Of a stretch of DNA of 64,000 bases, positions 9,359 through 16,831 are shown piece after piece. The stretch's first letter is position 1, and each line of letters begins with the position of its first letter. The position numbers were made by a program, and so were the translations under genes. The notes beneath the pieces were generated by a model. The model had not been told where the DNA came from, did no database searches, and worked only from the letters and a program-made list of their open reading frames with translations. Where the stretch lies: the NCBI RefSeq assembly GCF_007559435.1, contig NZ_VMBP01000001.1:993406-1057405 (forward strand), read 5' to 3'. The stretch is from Ancylobacter moscoviensis (GTDB lineage: Bacteria; Pseudomonadota; Alphaproteobacteria; Rhizobiales; Xanthobacteraceae).

Positions 9359-9895
9359 TCAGGCGGCGTGGCGCGTGTGGCCGCTGGCGACTAGCGCGCC
9401 GGCGACCTTCTCCGAGACGTAGCCGAAGGCGCCGCCGACGATCATCGACAGGATGATGGTCACCAGCGGATTGCCGACGCTCGCGGCGGTGAGGCTGGCC
9501 AGCCCGTCGGTGGCCAGCAGCGCGTAGCCGGCCGTGGCGGCGAAGCCGTAGACCAGCGCCGGAATGGCGGCGAAGGCCGGTATGTTGGCGAGCAGGATCA
9601 TCACCAGCACGCCGACGCCGACGCAGATGCCGGCCCAGAGCGGCAGGCCGAGGCTTTCGCCGAGGCCGCCGCGACTGACCGCGAGCAGCGTCAGCCATGC
9701 CATGACGGCGCCGGCGATGTTGGCCATGACGGTGGCCTTCAGTCCGGCTTCCTTGCCGCCGCAGTGGAAGAAGCAGGCCCAGGCGATGAACGCGGCCCAG
9801 ATCTGCAGGCCCCCGGCCAGAGGGCCGAGGAAGAGCCAGGTGGCGACGCCCCCCAGGACGCCGACACTGATTGCAAGTGCCGAGATAAGCGACAT
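9359..9895 (-). CDS. DUF1097 inner-membrane protein
   Basis: 178-residue, strongly hydrophobic protein with about five membrane segments, matching the DUF1097 family (E. coli YcdZ/YahC-like), whose function is unknown. A short GGKEAGL block follows helix two, as in family members. The gene is alone on its strand between tlyA and the methyltransferase gene, with an unusually AT-rich 5' flank (9896-10108), so it may be a later insertion into a conserved cluster. Confidence 0.82.
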   Translation of the reverse strand: MSLISALAISVGVLGGVATWLFLGPLAGGLQIWAAFIAWACFFHCGGKEAGLKATVMANIAGAVMAWLTLLAVSRGGLGESLGLPLWAGICVGVGVLVMILLANIPAFAAIPALVYGFAATAGYALLATDGLASLTAASVGNPLVTIILSMIVGGAFGYVSEKVAGALVASGHTRHAA

Positions 9896-10108
9896 CCATT
9901 TCCCCTTTGCGTGTGCTGCGCAACTTATTATTATGTGCGCTTGCTAAGTAAATGAGGCTGACTATTTTAAGAATCGGAATCAGCCGCGGGAACGATACAG
10001 CAATTCGATGTGGGAATCAGGTTTCCTTCAGAAGGTAGATGAATTGAACGGAAGAAATATTTCGACAATACATAATATTGCATGGCGCATGGCAGGAGCG
10101 TGCCGCCG
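9896..10108. other. AT-rich divergent intergenic patch
   Basis: This 213-bp gap between divergent genes has clearly lower GC than its surroundings. It contains the palindrome GAAATATTTC (10054-10063) directly followed by CAATA-N5-TATTG (10066-10080), and several TATTAT/TAATAT stretches that could be promoters for either side. No gene or known RNA is recognised. It may be a promoter region or a scar of acquired DNA. Confidence 0.6.
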
Positions 10109-11359
10109 ATGAGCGCGACGCTGCTCACCATCGACCATCTCGGCCATCGCGGCGACGGCATTGCCGAGACGCCGCAGGGGCCGGTCTATGTGCCGCTGAC
10201 GCTGGCCGGCGAAGTGGTGGAGGCCGAGCGCCAGAACGACCGTGGGCGGCTCGTGGAGGTGGTGACGCCGAGCCCGGAGCGGATCGAGCCGGTCTGCCGG
10301 CATTTCGGCGTCTGCGGCGGCTGCGCGCTTCAGCACTGGGCCGCCGCGCCCTATCAGGTCTGGAAGCGCGAGCTGGTCGTGGACGCGCTTGCGCGCGTCG
10401 GGCTCGCGCCGCCGGTCGCTCCGCTCGTGCCCGCCCATGGCGAGGGGCGGCGGCGCGCGGTGTTCCATGCGCGCGGCACCGGCGGCAATGCGCCGAAGGG
10501 GCGCGACCTGCTCGCCGTGGGCTATGCGGGGCGCCGCAGCCACGCCATCGTCGCCATCGACGCCTGCCCGATCCTCGCGCCCGGCCTCGACGGCGCGCTC
10601 AAGGCGTCCTGGGCGGTGGCGCAGGTGCTGGCGCCGCTCGCCAAGCCGCTCGACATTCAGGTGACGGCGACCGAGACCGGCCTCGACATGGACGTGCGCG
10701 GCAGCGGTCCCCTGAAGCCGGACCGCATCGCCGCGCTGGCCGAGGTCGCCGGCCAGCACCGTCTCGCCCGACTCACCCGGCACGGCGAACTGGTGCTGCA
10801 GCGCGAGCCGCCGCTCGTCACCATGGGCCGCGCCCGCGTCGTGCTGCCGCCGGGCTCCTTCCTGCAGGCGACGGCGGCGGGTGAGGCGGCCCTGGCGGCG
10901 CTGGTGACGGAGGCGCTGTCCGGCGCCGGCCGGATCGCCGACCTGTTCTCGGGCGTCGGCACCTTCGGGCTGCGCCTCGCCGAGCGGGCGCGGGTCGCGG
11001 CTTACGAATCCTCCGCTCCCGCGGTCGAAGCGCTCCTCAAGGCGACGCGCGGCGTGGCCGGGCTGAAGCCGGTGACGGCGGAGGTGCGCGACCTGTTCCG
11101 CCGCCCGCTGCTGGCGCAGGAGATGAAGGGCCTCGACGCGGCGGTGTTCGATCCGCCGCGGCAGGGCGCGGAGGCGCAGGCGCGCCAGCTCGCCGCCAGC
11201 GCCGTGCCGCTGGTGGTCGGCGTCTCCTGCGATCCCGTCACCTTCGCCCGCGACGCCGCGATCCTGACCGAGGGCGGCTACCGGCTGGAGCATGTGACGC
11301 CGGTCGACCAGTTCCTCTATTCCGCCCATGTGGAGCTGGTCGGTGTGTTCCGGCGCTAG
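10109..11359 (+). CDS. TrmA/RlmD-type 23S rRNA (uracil-C5) methyltransferase
   Basis: SAM-dependent RNA 5-methyluridine methyltransferase, 416 residues. An N-terminal TRAM-like domain (about 1-55) precedes the Fe4S4 ligands Cys63, Cys69, Cys72 and Cys153. The Rossmann domain has [10 protein letters not shown], then FDPPRQGA, and the catalytic Cys374 in [10 protein letters not shown]. The Fe-S cysteines point to the RlmC/RlmD branch rather than TrmA. ATG 10109 is preceded by AGGAG at 10 bp; an in-frame ATG at 10082 would add nine unconserved residues. It converges with the DUF1194 gene at a 3-bp gap. Confidence 0.93.
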   Translation: MSATLLTIDHLGHRGDGIAETPQGPVYVPLTLAGEVVEAERQNDRGRLVEVVTPSPERIEPVCRHFGVCGGCALQHWAAAPYQVWKRELVVDALARVGLAPPVAPLVPAHGEGRRRAVFHARGTGGNAPKGRDLLAVGYAGRRSHAIVAIDACPILAPGLDGALKASWAVAQVLAPLAKPLDIQVTATETGLDMDVRGSGPLKPDRIAALAEVAGQHRLARLTRHGELVLQREPPLVTMGRARVVLPPGSFLQATAAGEAALAALVTEALSGAGRIADLFSGVGTFGLRLAERARVAAYESSAPAVEALLKATRGVAGLKPVTAEVRDLFRRPLLAQEMKGLDAAVFDPPRQGAEAQARQLAASAVPLVVGVSCDPVTFARDAAILTEGGYRLEHVTPVDQFLYSAHVELVGVFRR

Positions 11360-11362
11360 GGT

Positions 11363-12166
11363 TCAGTTCCCCCAGCGCTCCATCCACATGCGCTCGCCGA
11401 CCGCGCAGGAGACGCGGGCGGCGTCGGCGGCGCGGTGGACGAGCTGCGGTTTGGGCGGCACCACGCCGGCGATCTCCAGCACCAGCTTGGTCTTGATGGC
11501 GTCGGCGAATTCATGTGGGCCGCGCACCGGGATGACGAAGGCGCCGGGGCCGCCGATCACGCAGTCCTCGTAATAGATGTCGAGCTGGTCGATATCGAGC
11601 ATCGAGCCCGCCGCTTCCTTCAGCATCAAGGGCAGGCCGTTGATGGTGATGCCGCGCCCGACCACGTCGTCGCGGGTGGCGTCGACCAGCGGACCCTGGT
11701 TGTTGGTGCCGTCGCCGGAAATGTCGATGACGCGGCGCAGGCCCCTGATCGCGTTGTGCTCGATCAGCCCAGCGCTGAACTCCATCGCCCCGGAGATCGA
11801 GGTGCGATAGACGCGGCGCAGCGGCGCGCCGCCGATCGCCCGGGCGAAGGCTTCCGCGTCCTTCGGGCCGCTGATGAAGGTCCAGTCGACCACCAGCTTC
11901 TGCTCCTCGACGCCCGCCCATTCGACATAGGCGATGGCGACGCGGCCATTGGGGCCGAGCTTCAGCGCGTTGAGGAACTCGGGGGAGGTGACGGCCTTCA
12001 TGTAGCCCTCGCGCTGGAGCGCGAGCTCGTCGAGGTCCATCGAGTAGGAAACGTCGACCGCCAGCACCAGCTCGACGTCGACCTGATCGTCGGCCCAGGC
12101 ACGTCCACCCGCCGGCACCGCCAACAGCAACGCGGCCAGCGCCAGCCACACACGCACACACGACAT
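11363..12166 (-). CDS. DUF1194 von Willebrand factor A-like exported protein
   Basis: 267 residues with a signal peptide (1-25, cleavage after AWA), then a VWA-type domain with the metal-binding D38-V-S40-Y-S42 (MIDAS) and the later DISGDGTNN block. This is the DUF1194 family, common in alphaproteobacteria and of unknown role, presumably binding a partner protein or metal in the periplasm. It lies downstream of ribB on the same strand, but a 279-bp gap full of inverted repeats separates them, so it may be transcribed on its own. Confidence 0.88.
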   Translation of the reverse strand: MSCVRVWLALAALLLAVPAGGRAWADDQVDVELVLAVDVSYSMDLDELALQREGYMKAVTSPEFLNALKLGPNGRVAIAYVEWAGVEEQKLVVDWTFISGPKDAEAFARAIGGAPLRRVYRTSISGAMEFSAGLIEHNAIRGLRRVIDISGDGTNNQGPLVDATRDDVVGRGITINGLPLMLKEAAGSMLDIDQLDIYYEDCVIGGPGAFVIPVRGPHEFADAIKTKLVLEIAGVVPPKPQLVHRAADAARVSCAVGERMWMERWGN

Positions 12167-12196
12167 CGCGACCTCCGTCGGTGACGGGACCTCGAG

Positions 12197-12235
12197 TCCT
12201 TATCGATCAGGTGAAAATCACCTGATCGATAAGGA
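12197..12235. repeat. perfect 18-bp inverted repeat
   Basis: Arms 12197-12214 and 12218-12235 are perfect reverse complements (TCCTTATCGATCAGGTGA and mate) around the loop AAA. It lies between ribB and the DUF1194 gene, 30 bp upstream of the latter's start. No T-run follows on either strand, so it is not a classic terminator. Nearby, AAGCATGCT occurs twice (around 12260-12281), and GTCAC...GTGAC near 12300. Candidate operator, mRNA hairpin or repetitive extragenic palindrome. Confidence 0.9.
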
Positions 12236-12445
12236 GGTGCTCTCGGTTCAAAGATCCGAAGCATGCTTGGCGAAGCATGCTCTCGACGTGTCAGAGACGC
12301 GTCACATTCATGGTGACACGGCCGGCGGGGGGCCTGAAGTCGAAATTGCGGGCAGGTGCGCCCACGCAATGCCATTCGCGTGAGCGGATTTCCTCAAGGG
12401 AAGGGGCTGGGAAGATGCCGGCAAGGGGGCCGGCAAGGTGCCGGA

Positions 12446-13750
12446 TCAGACGTCCAGCGTCTCGGTGCCGGTGATCTCGATGCCGAAGCCGGCGACGCCG
12501 ACATAGGTGCGCGCGCGGGAGGCGAGCAGGCGGATCGAGGAGATGCCGAGGTCGCGCAGGATCTGCGCGCCGAGGCCGACCTCGCGCCAGTTCTGGTCGC
12601 GCAGCTTGGCGCTCTCGATCTTCTCCTCGTCGCCGACGGTGGAGGCCGGAACGCCCGTGGTGCCGTCGCGCAGATAGACCAGCACGCCGCGCCCTTCCGC
12701 CTTGATGCGCTCCAGCGAGGCGCGGATCGCCTTGCCGCCGGTGAACACGTCGGCGATCGGGTCGGCGCGGTGCAGGCGCACCAGCACGTCGCGCCCGTCG
12801 CCGATCTTCCCGTGCACCAGCGCGATGTGGTTCACCGGCTCGAAGGGCGTGACATAGGAGATGCCGTGCATCTCGCCGACCACGGTGGGGGCGGCGAATT
12901 CGGCGGTGCGGCTGACCAGCTTCTCGCGCAGCTGGCGGTAGGCGATGAGGTCGGCCACCGAGATGCGGGTGAGCTTGTGGGTGCTCGCGAACTCGGCGAC
13001 CCGCGGGCCGCGCATCACCGTGCCGTCGTCGTTGACAAGCTCGCAGATGACGCCGACCGGCTCCATGTTGGCGAGCTTGCAGAGGTCGACGGCCGCCTCG
13101 GTGTGGCCCGAGCGCATGAGCACGCCGCCTTCCTTGGCGATCAGCGGGAAGATGTGGCCGGGGCGGACGAAATCGGCGGCGCCGGCATTGGGATTGGCGA
13201 GCGCCCGCACGGTGGCGGTGCGGTCCTCGGCCGAGATGCCGGTGGTGGTGCCGTGGCGATAGTCCACCGAGATGGTGAAGGCGGTCGAATGCGGGGCGTC
13301 GTTGTCCGTCACCATCGGGTTGAGCCGCAGCCGCTTGGCGTGCTCGGCACTGAGCGGGGTGCAGACGATGCCGGAGGTGTGGCGCACGATGAAGGCGAGC
13401 TTCTCGGGCGTCGCGTGGCTGGCGGCGAGGATGAGGTCGCCCTCGTTCTCGCGGTCGTCGTCGTCGGTGACGACCAGCATCTCGCCGCGGGCGAAGGCTT
13501 CGATGGCCTCTTCGACGCGGGCCTGCAGATTGTCGCTCATGAATGCCACCTCCACGCTATCGAGCCCGAGAAAGTCGTTCGGCGTCACCGCGCCGCCGGT
13601 GGCGGCCGCGATGCGCGCGCCCGCTTCCCGGGAGACCCAGGCCGTTTCGTCCTTGCACAGCGCGGTGATGCTGGCGGGCGACAGGCCGGCGGCGCGCGCG
13701 AAGGCGCTGCGCGTCGTGCCGGTCGTGGCGAGCCAGTCCGCGAGTTTCAT
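12446..13750 (-). CDS. ribB: RibBX-type 3,4-dihydroxy-2-butanone-4-phosphate synthase with N-terminal HTH
   Basis: Converts ribulose 5-phosphate to DHBP for riboflavin. Domains in the 434-residue reading: an XRE-like HTH (1-68, recognition region near 14-34), a DHBP synthase domain (71-280) with the DDDDRENEGDL acid loop, RPGHIFPL and HTEAAVDL, and a C-terminal GTP-cyclohydrolase-II-like domain (about 285-430). That last domain has no Cys at all, so the Zn ligands of RibA are gone, as in the RibBX variant known in Proteobacteria. An internal ATG at 13540 (MSDNL, the usual RibB start) has GGAGG eight bases upstream, while the ATG at 13750 has no good ribosome site. Two products are possible. 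Follows aroC on the same strand. Confidence 0.9.
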   Translation of the reverse strand: MKLADWLATTGTTRSAFARAAGLSPASITALCKDETAWVSREAGARIAAATGGAVTPNDFLGLDSVEVAFMSDNLQARVEEAIEAFARGEMLVVTDDDDRENEGDLILAASHATPEKLAFIVRHTSGIVCTPLSAEHAKRLRLNPMVTDNDAPHSTAFTISVDYRHGTTTGISAEDRTATVRALANPNAGAADFVRPGHIFPLIAKEGGVLMRSGHTEAAVDLCKLANMEPVGVICELVNDDGTVMRGPRVAEFASTHKLTRISVADLIAYRQLREKLVSRTAEFAAPTVVGEMHGISYVTPFEPVNHIALVHGKIGDGRDVLVRLHRADPIADVFTGGKAIRASLERIKAEGRGVLVYLRDGTTGVPASTVGDEEKIESAKLRDQNWREVGLGAQILRDLGISSIRLLASRARTYVGVAGFGIEITGTETLDV

Positions 13751-13801
13751 GACGGGACGATAGGACGAGGTTTATTCAGTGGCAATGAAATTCGTCGCGC
13801 A

Positions 13802-13818
13802 TTTCAGCAATACTGAAA
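13802..13818. promoter_or_regulatory. inverted repeat in the aroC-ribB gap, possible operator
   Basis: TTTCAG-CAATA-CTGAAA lies 52 bp before the upstream ribB start, inside a larger imperfect hairpin (13793-13826) just after the aroC stop. A half-site ATTCAG occurs at 13775-13780. It could be a binding site for the HTH fused to RibB, or part of an aroC terminator without a real T-run. No FMN riboswitch fits in the 81-bp gap. Confidence 0.35.
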
Positions 13819-13831
13819 ATGCGACGGGGGC

Positions 13832-14944
13832 TCAGCGCGGGAACGGCCATGCCGGCGGGGTGCCGACCTGCCCGCGATGGCGCAGGAAATGGTCCGCCAG
13901 CACGCAGGCGACCATGGCCTCGCCCACCGGCACGGCGCGGATGCCCACGCACGGGTCGTGCCGGCCCTTGGTGACGATCTCCGCGTCCTCGCCGTGGCGC
14001 GTCACCGTGCGGCGGGGCGTGAGGATGGAGGAGGTCGGCTTCACCGCGAAGCGCGCCACCACCGGCTGGCCGGTGGAGATGCCCCCGAGGATGCCGCCGG
14101 CATGGTTGGCGAGGAAGACGGGGCGGCCGTCATTGCCCATGCGCATCTCGTCGGCGTTGTCCTCGCCGGTCAGCGTGGCGCTGGCGAAGCCTTCGCCGAT
14201 CTCCACGCCCTTCACCGCGTTGATGCTCATCAGCGCGCTCGCGAGGTCGGCGTCGAGCTTGCCGTAGATCGGCGCGCCGAGGCCCGGCGGCACGCCCTCG
14301 GCCACCACCTCGACGACCGCGCCGACCGAGGAGCCCGCCTTGCGGATGCCGTCGAGATAGTCGGCCATGCGCGCGGCCGCCTTCGCGTCCGGGCAGAAGA
14401 ACGGGTTGCGGCCGATCTCGGCGTCGTCCCAGTTCGCCCGGTCGATGCCGATCTCGCCCATCTGCACCAGCGCGCCGGTGATGATGACGCCGGGCAGCAC
14501 CCGGGCGGCGATGGCGCCGGCGGCGACGCGCACCGCGGTCTCGCGCGCCGAGGAGCGCCCGCCGCCGCGATGATCGCGCAGGCCGTACTTCACGTCATAG
14601 GCATAGTCCGCATGGCCGGGGCGGTAGCTTTCGGAGATCGCCGAATAGTCCTTGGAGCGCTGGTCGACATTCTCGATCAGCAGGGCGATCGGCGTGCCGG
14701 TGGAGACGAGCGTGCCGTCCTCCTCCGCCAGCGTGCCGGAGAGGATCTTCACCTCGTCCGGCTCGCGCCGCTGGGTGGTGAAGCGCGACTGGCCGGGACG
14801 CCGCCGGTCGAGCGCCGCCTGCACGTCTTCCAGCCGGAAGCGCAGGCCGGGCGGGCAGCCGTCGATCACGCCGCCGATGGCCGGGCCGTGGCTCTCGCCG
14901 AAGGTCGTCACCCGGAAAAGATGGCCGAAAGTATTGAAGGACAT
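13832..14944 (-). CDS. aroC: chorismate synthase
   Basis: Last enzyme of the shikimate pathway: EPSP to chorismate, using reduced FMN. At 370 residues it has the standard length, with the family signatures [14 protein letters not shown] near residue 16, [10 protein letters not shown], the [10 protein letters not shown] block near residue 125, and SITGEDN-like and FAVKPTSSI blocks. The start codon gives [20 protein letters not shown], the normal N-terminus. Divergent from the CNNM gene at 15103; ribB follows after 81 bp on the same strand. Confidence 0.97.
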   Translation of the reverse strand: MSFNTFGHLFRVTTFGESHGPAIGGVIDGCPPGLRFRLEDVQAALDRRRPGQSRFTTQRREPDEVKILSGTLAEEDGTLVSTGTPIALLIENVDQRSKDYSAISESYRPGHADYAYDVKYGLRDHRGGGRSSARETAVRVAAGAIAARVLPGVIITGALVQMGEIGIDRANWDDAEIGRNPFFCPDAKAAARMADYLDGIRKAGSSVGAVVEVVAEGVPPGLGAPIYGKLDADLASALMSINAVKGVEIGEGFASATLTGEDNADEMRMGNDGRPVFLANHAGGILGGISTGQPVVARFAVKPTSSILTPRRTVTRHGEDAEIVTKGRHDPCVGIRAVPVGEAMVACVLADHFLRHRGQVGTPPAWPFPR

Positions 14945-15102
14945 CGCAGCTCGCCGGCGGAAGGGACGGGTTTCCGGCGCTTCTAGGCGCCTGCGCGACG
15001 GGCGTCAAACCGGGGCCCGGTCACGGCGCGCGAGGGGCAATGTGGAGAATGGCGGCATCCGTGCTACATAATACCGGACAAGAGGATATTCCCCCGTCAC
15101 CC

Positions 15103-16422
15103 ATGCCCCTGTTTGAAATCGCTGTCGTTATCCTGCTCGTGCTGATCAACGGCGTTCTCGCCATGGCCGAGCTCTCCGTCGTTTCCGCCCGTCCCGCCCG
15201 TCTGCGCGCCATGGCCGACAACGGCTCGCGCGGCGCCCGAATCGCGCTGGGGCTCGCCGCCGATCCCGGCCGCTTCCTGTCCACCGTGCAGATCGGCATC
15301 ACGCTGATCGGCATCCTCGCCGGCGCCTTCTCCGGCGCCACGCTCGGCGAGATGCTGGGCCAGTGGCTGCAGGGGCGCGGCGTGGCGCCGGGCCTCGCGG
15401 GCGGCCTCGGCTATTCCATCGTGGTGGCGGCGATCACCTATGTCTCGCTGATCATTGGCGAGCTGATCCCCAAGCGCCTGGCGCTGCAGAGCCCGGAGAG
15501 GCTGGCGAGCCTCGTCGCGCCGGGCATGATGCTGCTCTCGCGCATCGCCGCGCCGGCCGTGTGGCTGCTCGACATCTCCTCGCGCGTCGTGCTGCGCCTG
15601 CTCGGCGAGCACGGCAAGGGCGACGAGAACAACGTCACCGACGAGGAGATCCGCGCCATCGTCGCCGAGGCGGAGACCGCCGGCGTGATCGACCCGGACG
15701 AGCGCCGGATGATCGCCGGCGTCATGCGCCTCGCCGACCGTCCGGTGCGCGCGGTGATGACGCCGCGCACCGATGTCGACTGGATCGACCTCACCGACGA
15801 TCCCGACGAGGTGCGCCGGACCATCCGCGAGACCGGCCACACCCGCATGCCGGCCTGCGAGGGCACGCCGGAGGAGAGCGTCGGCGTCATCGACATCCGC
15901 GACCTGCTGGAAGCCTATCTCGACGGCGAGACGCCGGACCCCCGCCGCTTCGTGAAGCCGGCGGCGGTGCTGGTGGAGACCGCCGGCGCGCTCGACGCGA
16001 TGAAGGTGCTGCGCCACGCGGAGTCGCCGCTGGCACTGGTGGTCGACGAATATGGCTCGATGGTCGGCATCCTCACCCCGGCCGACCTGCTCGACGCCAT
16101 CGCCGGCTCGGTGGTGCTCGACGAGGCGGGACACGCCAAGCCCGACATGGTGGAGCGTACCGACGGCAGCTATCTGGTCGCCGGCTCGACGCCGATCGAC
16201 GAGCTGGCGGACGCGCTCGGCATCCGCATCCCGCACGATGCCGGCTTCCACACCGCGGCGGGCTTCGTGCTGCACGAGCTGAAGGCGCTGCCGGAGGAGG
16301 GCGCCGTCTTCGAGGCCCTGGGCTGGCGCTTCGAAGTGGTCGACATGGATGGAAGGCGCGTGGACAAGCTGCTGGTCTCGCGCGCCGTGGTCCCGAGGCG
16401 CCGCGCGCCCCTCATGGGCTGA
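15103..16422 (+). CDS. CNNM/CBS-domain membrane protein (hemolysin C/CorC family, YfjD-like)
   Basis: 439-residue integral membrane protein. A DUF21/CNNM transmembrane domain (about 1-190, with MAELSVVSARPARL near residue 20 and GELIPKRLAL) is followed by a CBS pair (about 205-330, VMTPRTDVDW and a DEYGSMVGI block) and a C-terminal CorC_HlyC domain (about 345-430). Relatives are linked to Mg2+/Co2+ efflux or resistance. I chose ATG 15103 (MPLFEIAVV), which matches family N-termini; an in-frame ATG at 15040 adds 21 residues without homology-like character. Its stop abuts the next, opposite-strand gene. Confidence 0.92.
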   Translation: MPLFEIAVVILLVLINGVLAMAELSVVSARPARLRAMADNGSRGARIALGLAADPGRFLSTVQIGITLIGILAGAFSGATLGEMLGQWLQGRGVAPGLAGGLGYSIVVAAITYVSLIIGELIPKRLALQSPERLASLVAPGMMLLSRIAAPAVWLLDISSRVVLRLLGEHGKGDENNVTDEEIRAIVAEAETAGVIDPDERRMIAGVMRLADRPVRAVMTPRTDVDWIDLTDDPDEVRRTIRETGHTRMPACEGTPEESVGVIDIRDLLEAYLDGETPDPRRFVKPAAVLVETAGALDAMKVLRHAESPLALVVDEYGSMVGILTPADLLDAIAGSVVLDEAGHAKPDMVERTDGSYLVAGSTPIDELADALGIRIPHDAGFHTAAGFVLHELKALPEEGAVFEALGWRFEVVDMDGRRVDKLLVSRAVVPRRRAPLMG

Positions 16423-16665
16423 TCAGCGCAGCGCCGCCTCGGTGGCGGTGATCGGGTTGGCGGCCGGCACGCTGCCATAGCGCGTGCCGACGCCGACCAC
16501 GACCGTGACGATGGCGACCGCGAGGGCGGCGGCGATGAGGCCGTATTCGAGGCCGGTGCCGTGCGAGCGGCGGGCAACGGCAGCGCGGCGCCGCGACGCC
16601 AGCTCCCGGCCGACCAGTTCCCGTTCCACCATCTCTCTCATGGCCATATCTCTGCTTGGTATCAT
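16423..16665 (-). CDS. Flp-type (type IVb) pilin-like small protein
   Basis: 80-residue protein with a charged Arg/Glu-rich N-terminus (1-35), the GTGLEYGLIAAALAV segment (36-50) and a single hydrophobic helix (42-60), then a short tail. This is the Flp/Fap pilin pattern of Gly cleavage site, Glu-Tyr and helix. The Gly36-Glu40 distance is one residue shorter than the usual spacing. No tad/cpa secretion genes are nearby, so it is an orphan. An internal start at 16647 (MAMREM) is equally plausible. The 166-bp 5' flank holds several TTAA motifs. Confidence 0.72.
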   Translation of the reverse strand: MIPSRDMAMREMVERELVGRELASRRRAAVARRSHGTGLEYGLIAAALAVAIVTVVVGVGTRYGSVPAANPITATEAALR

Positions 16666-16831
16666 CCGCAGGACATCTGTCTGATGACAGATTTTATTAT
16701 GCGGACACCTTGCGCCGCAGACCTTGCCTGCACGTTAAAGCAGAGGCGAGGCGCGGGAACTCTTGGCCTGTGGTTAATGTTTGCCGCCGCAAGATGGTTA
16801 ATACTTTGCGGCCGGCGGCGCTCGGATCCGT

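Noticed and set aside
12197-12235. Rho-independent terminator
   Set aside because: Strong stem but no T-run on either strand.
13751-13831. FMN riboswitch upstream of ribB
   Set aside because: The gap is 81 bp and lacks the conserved FMN-element blocks.
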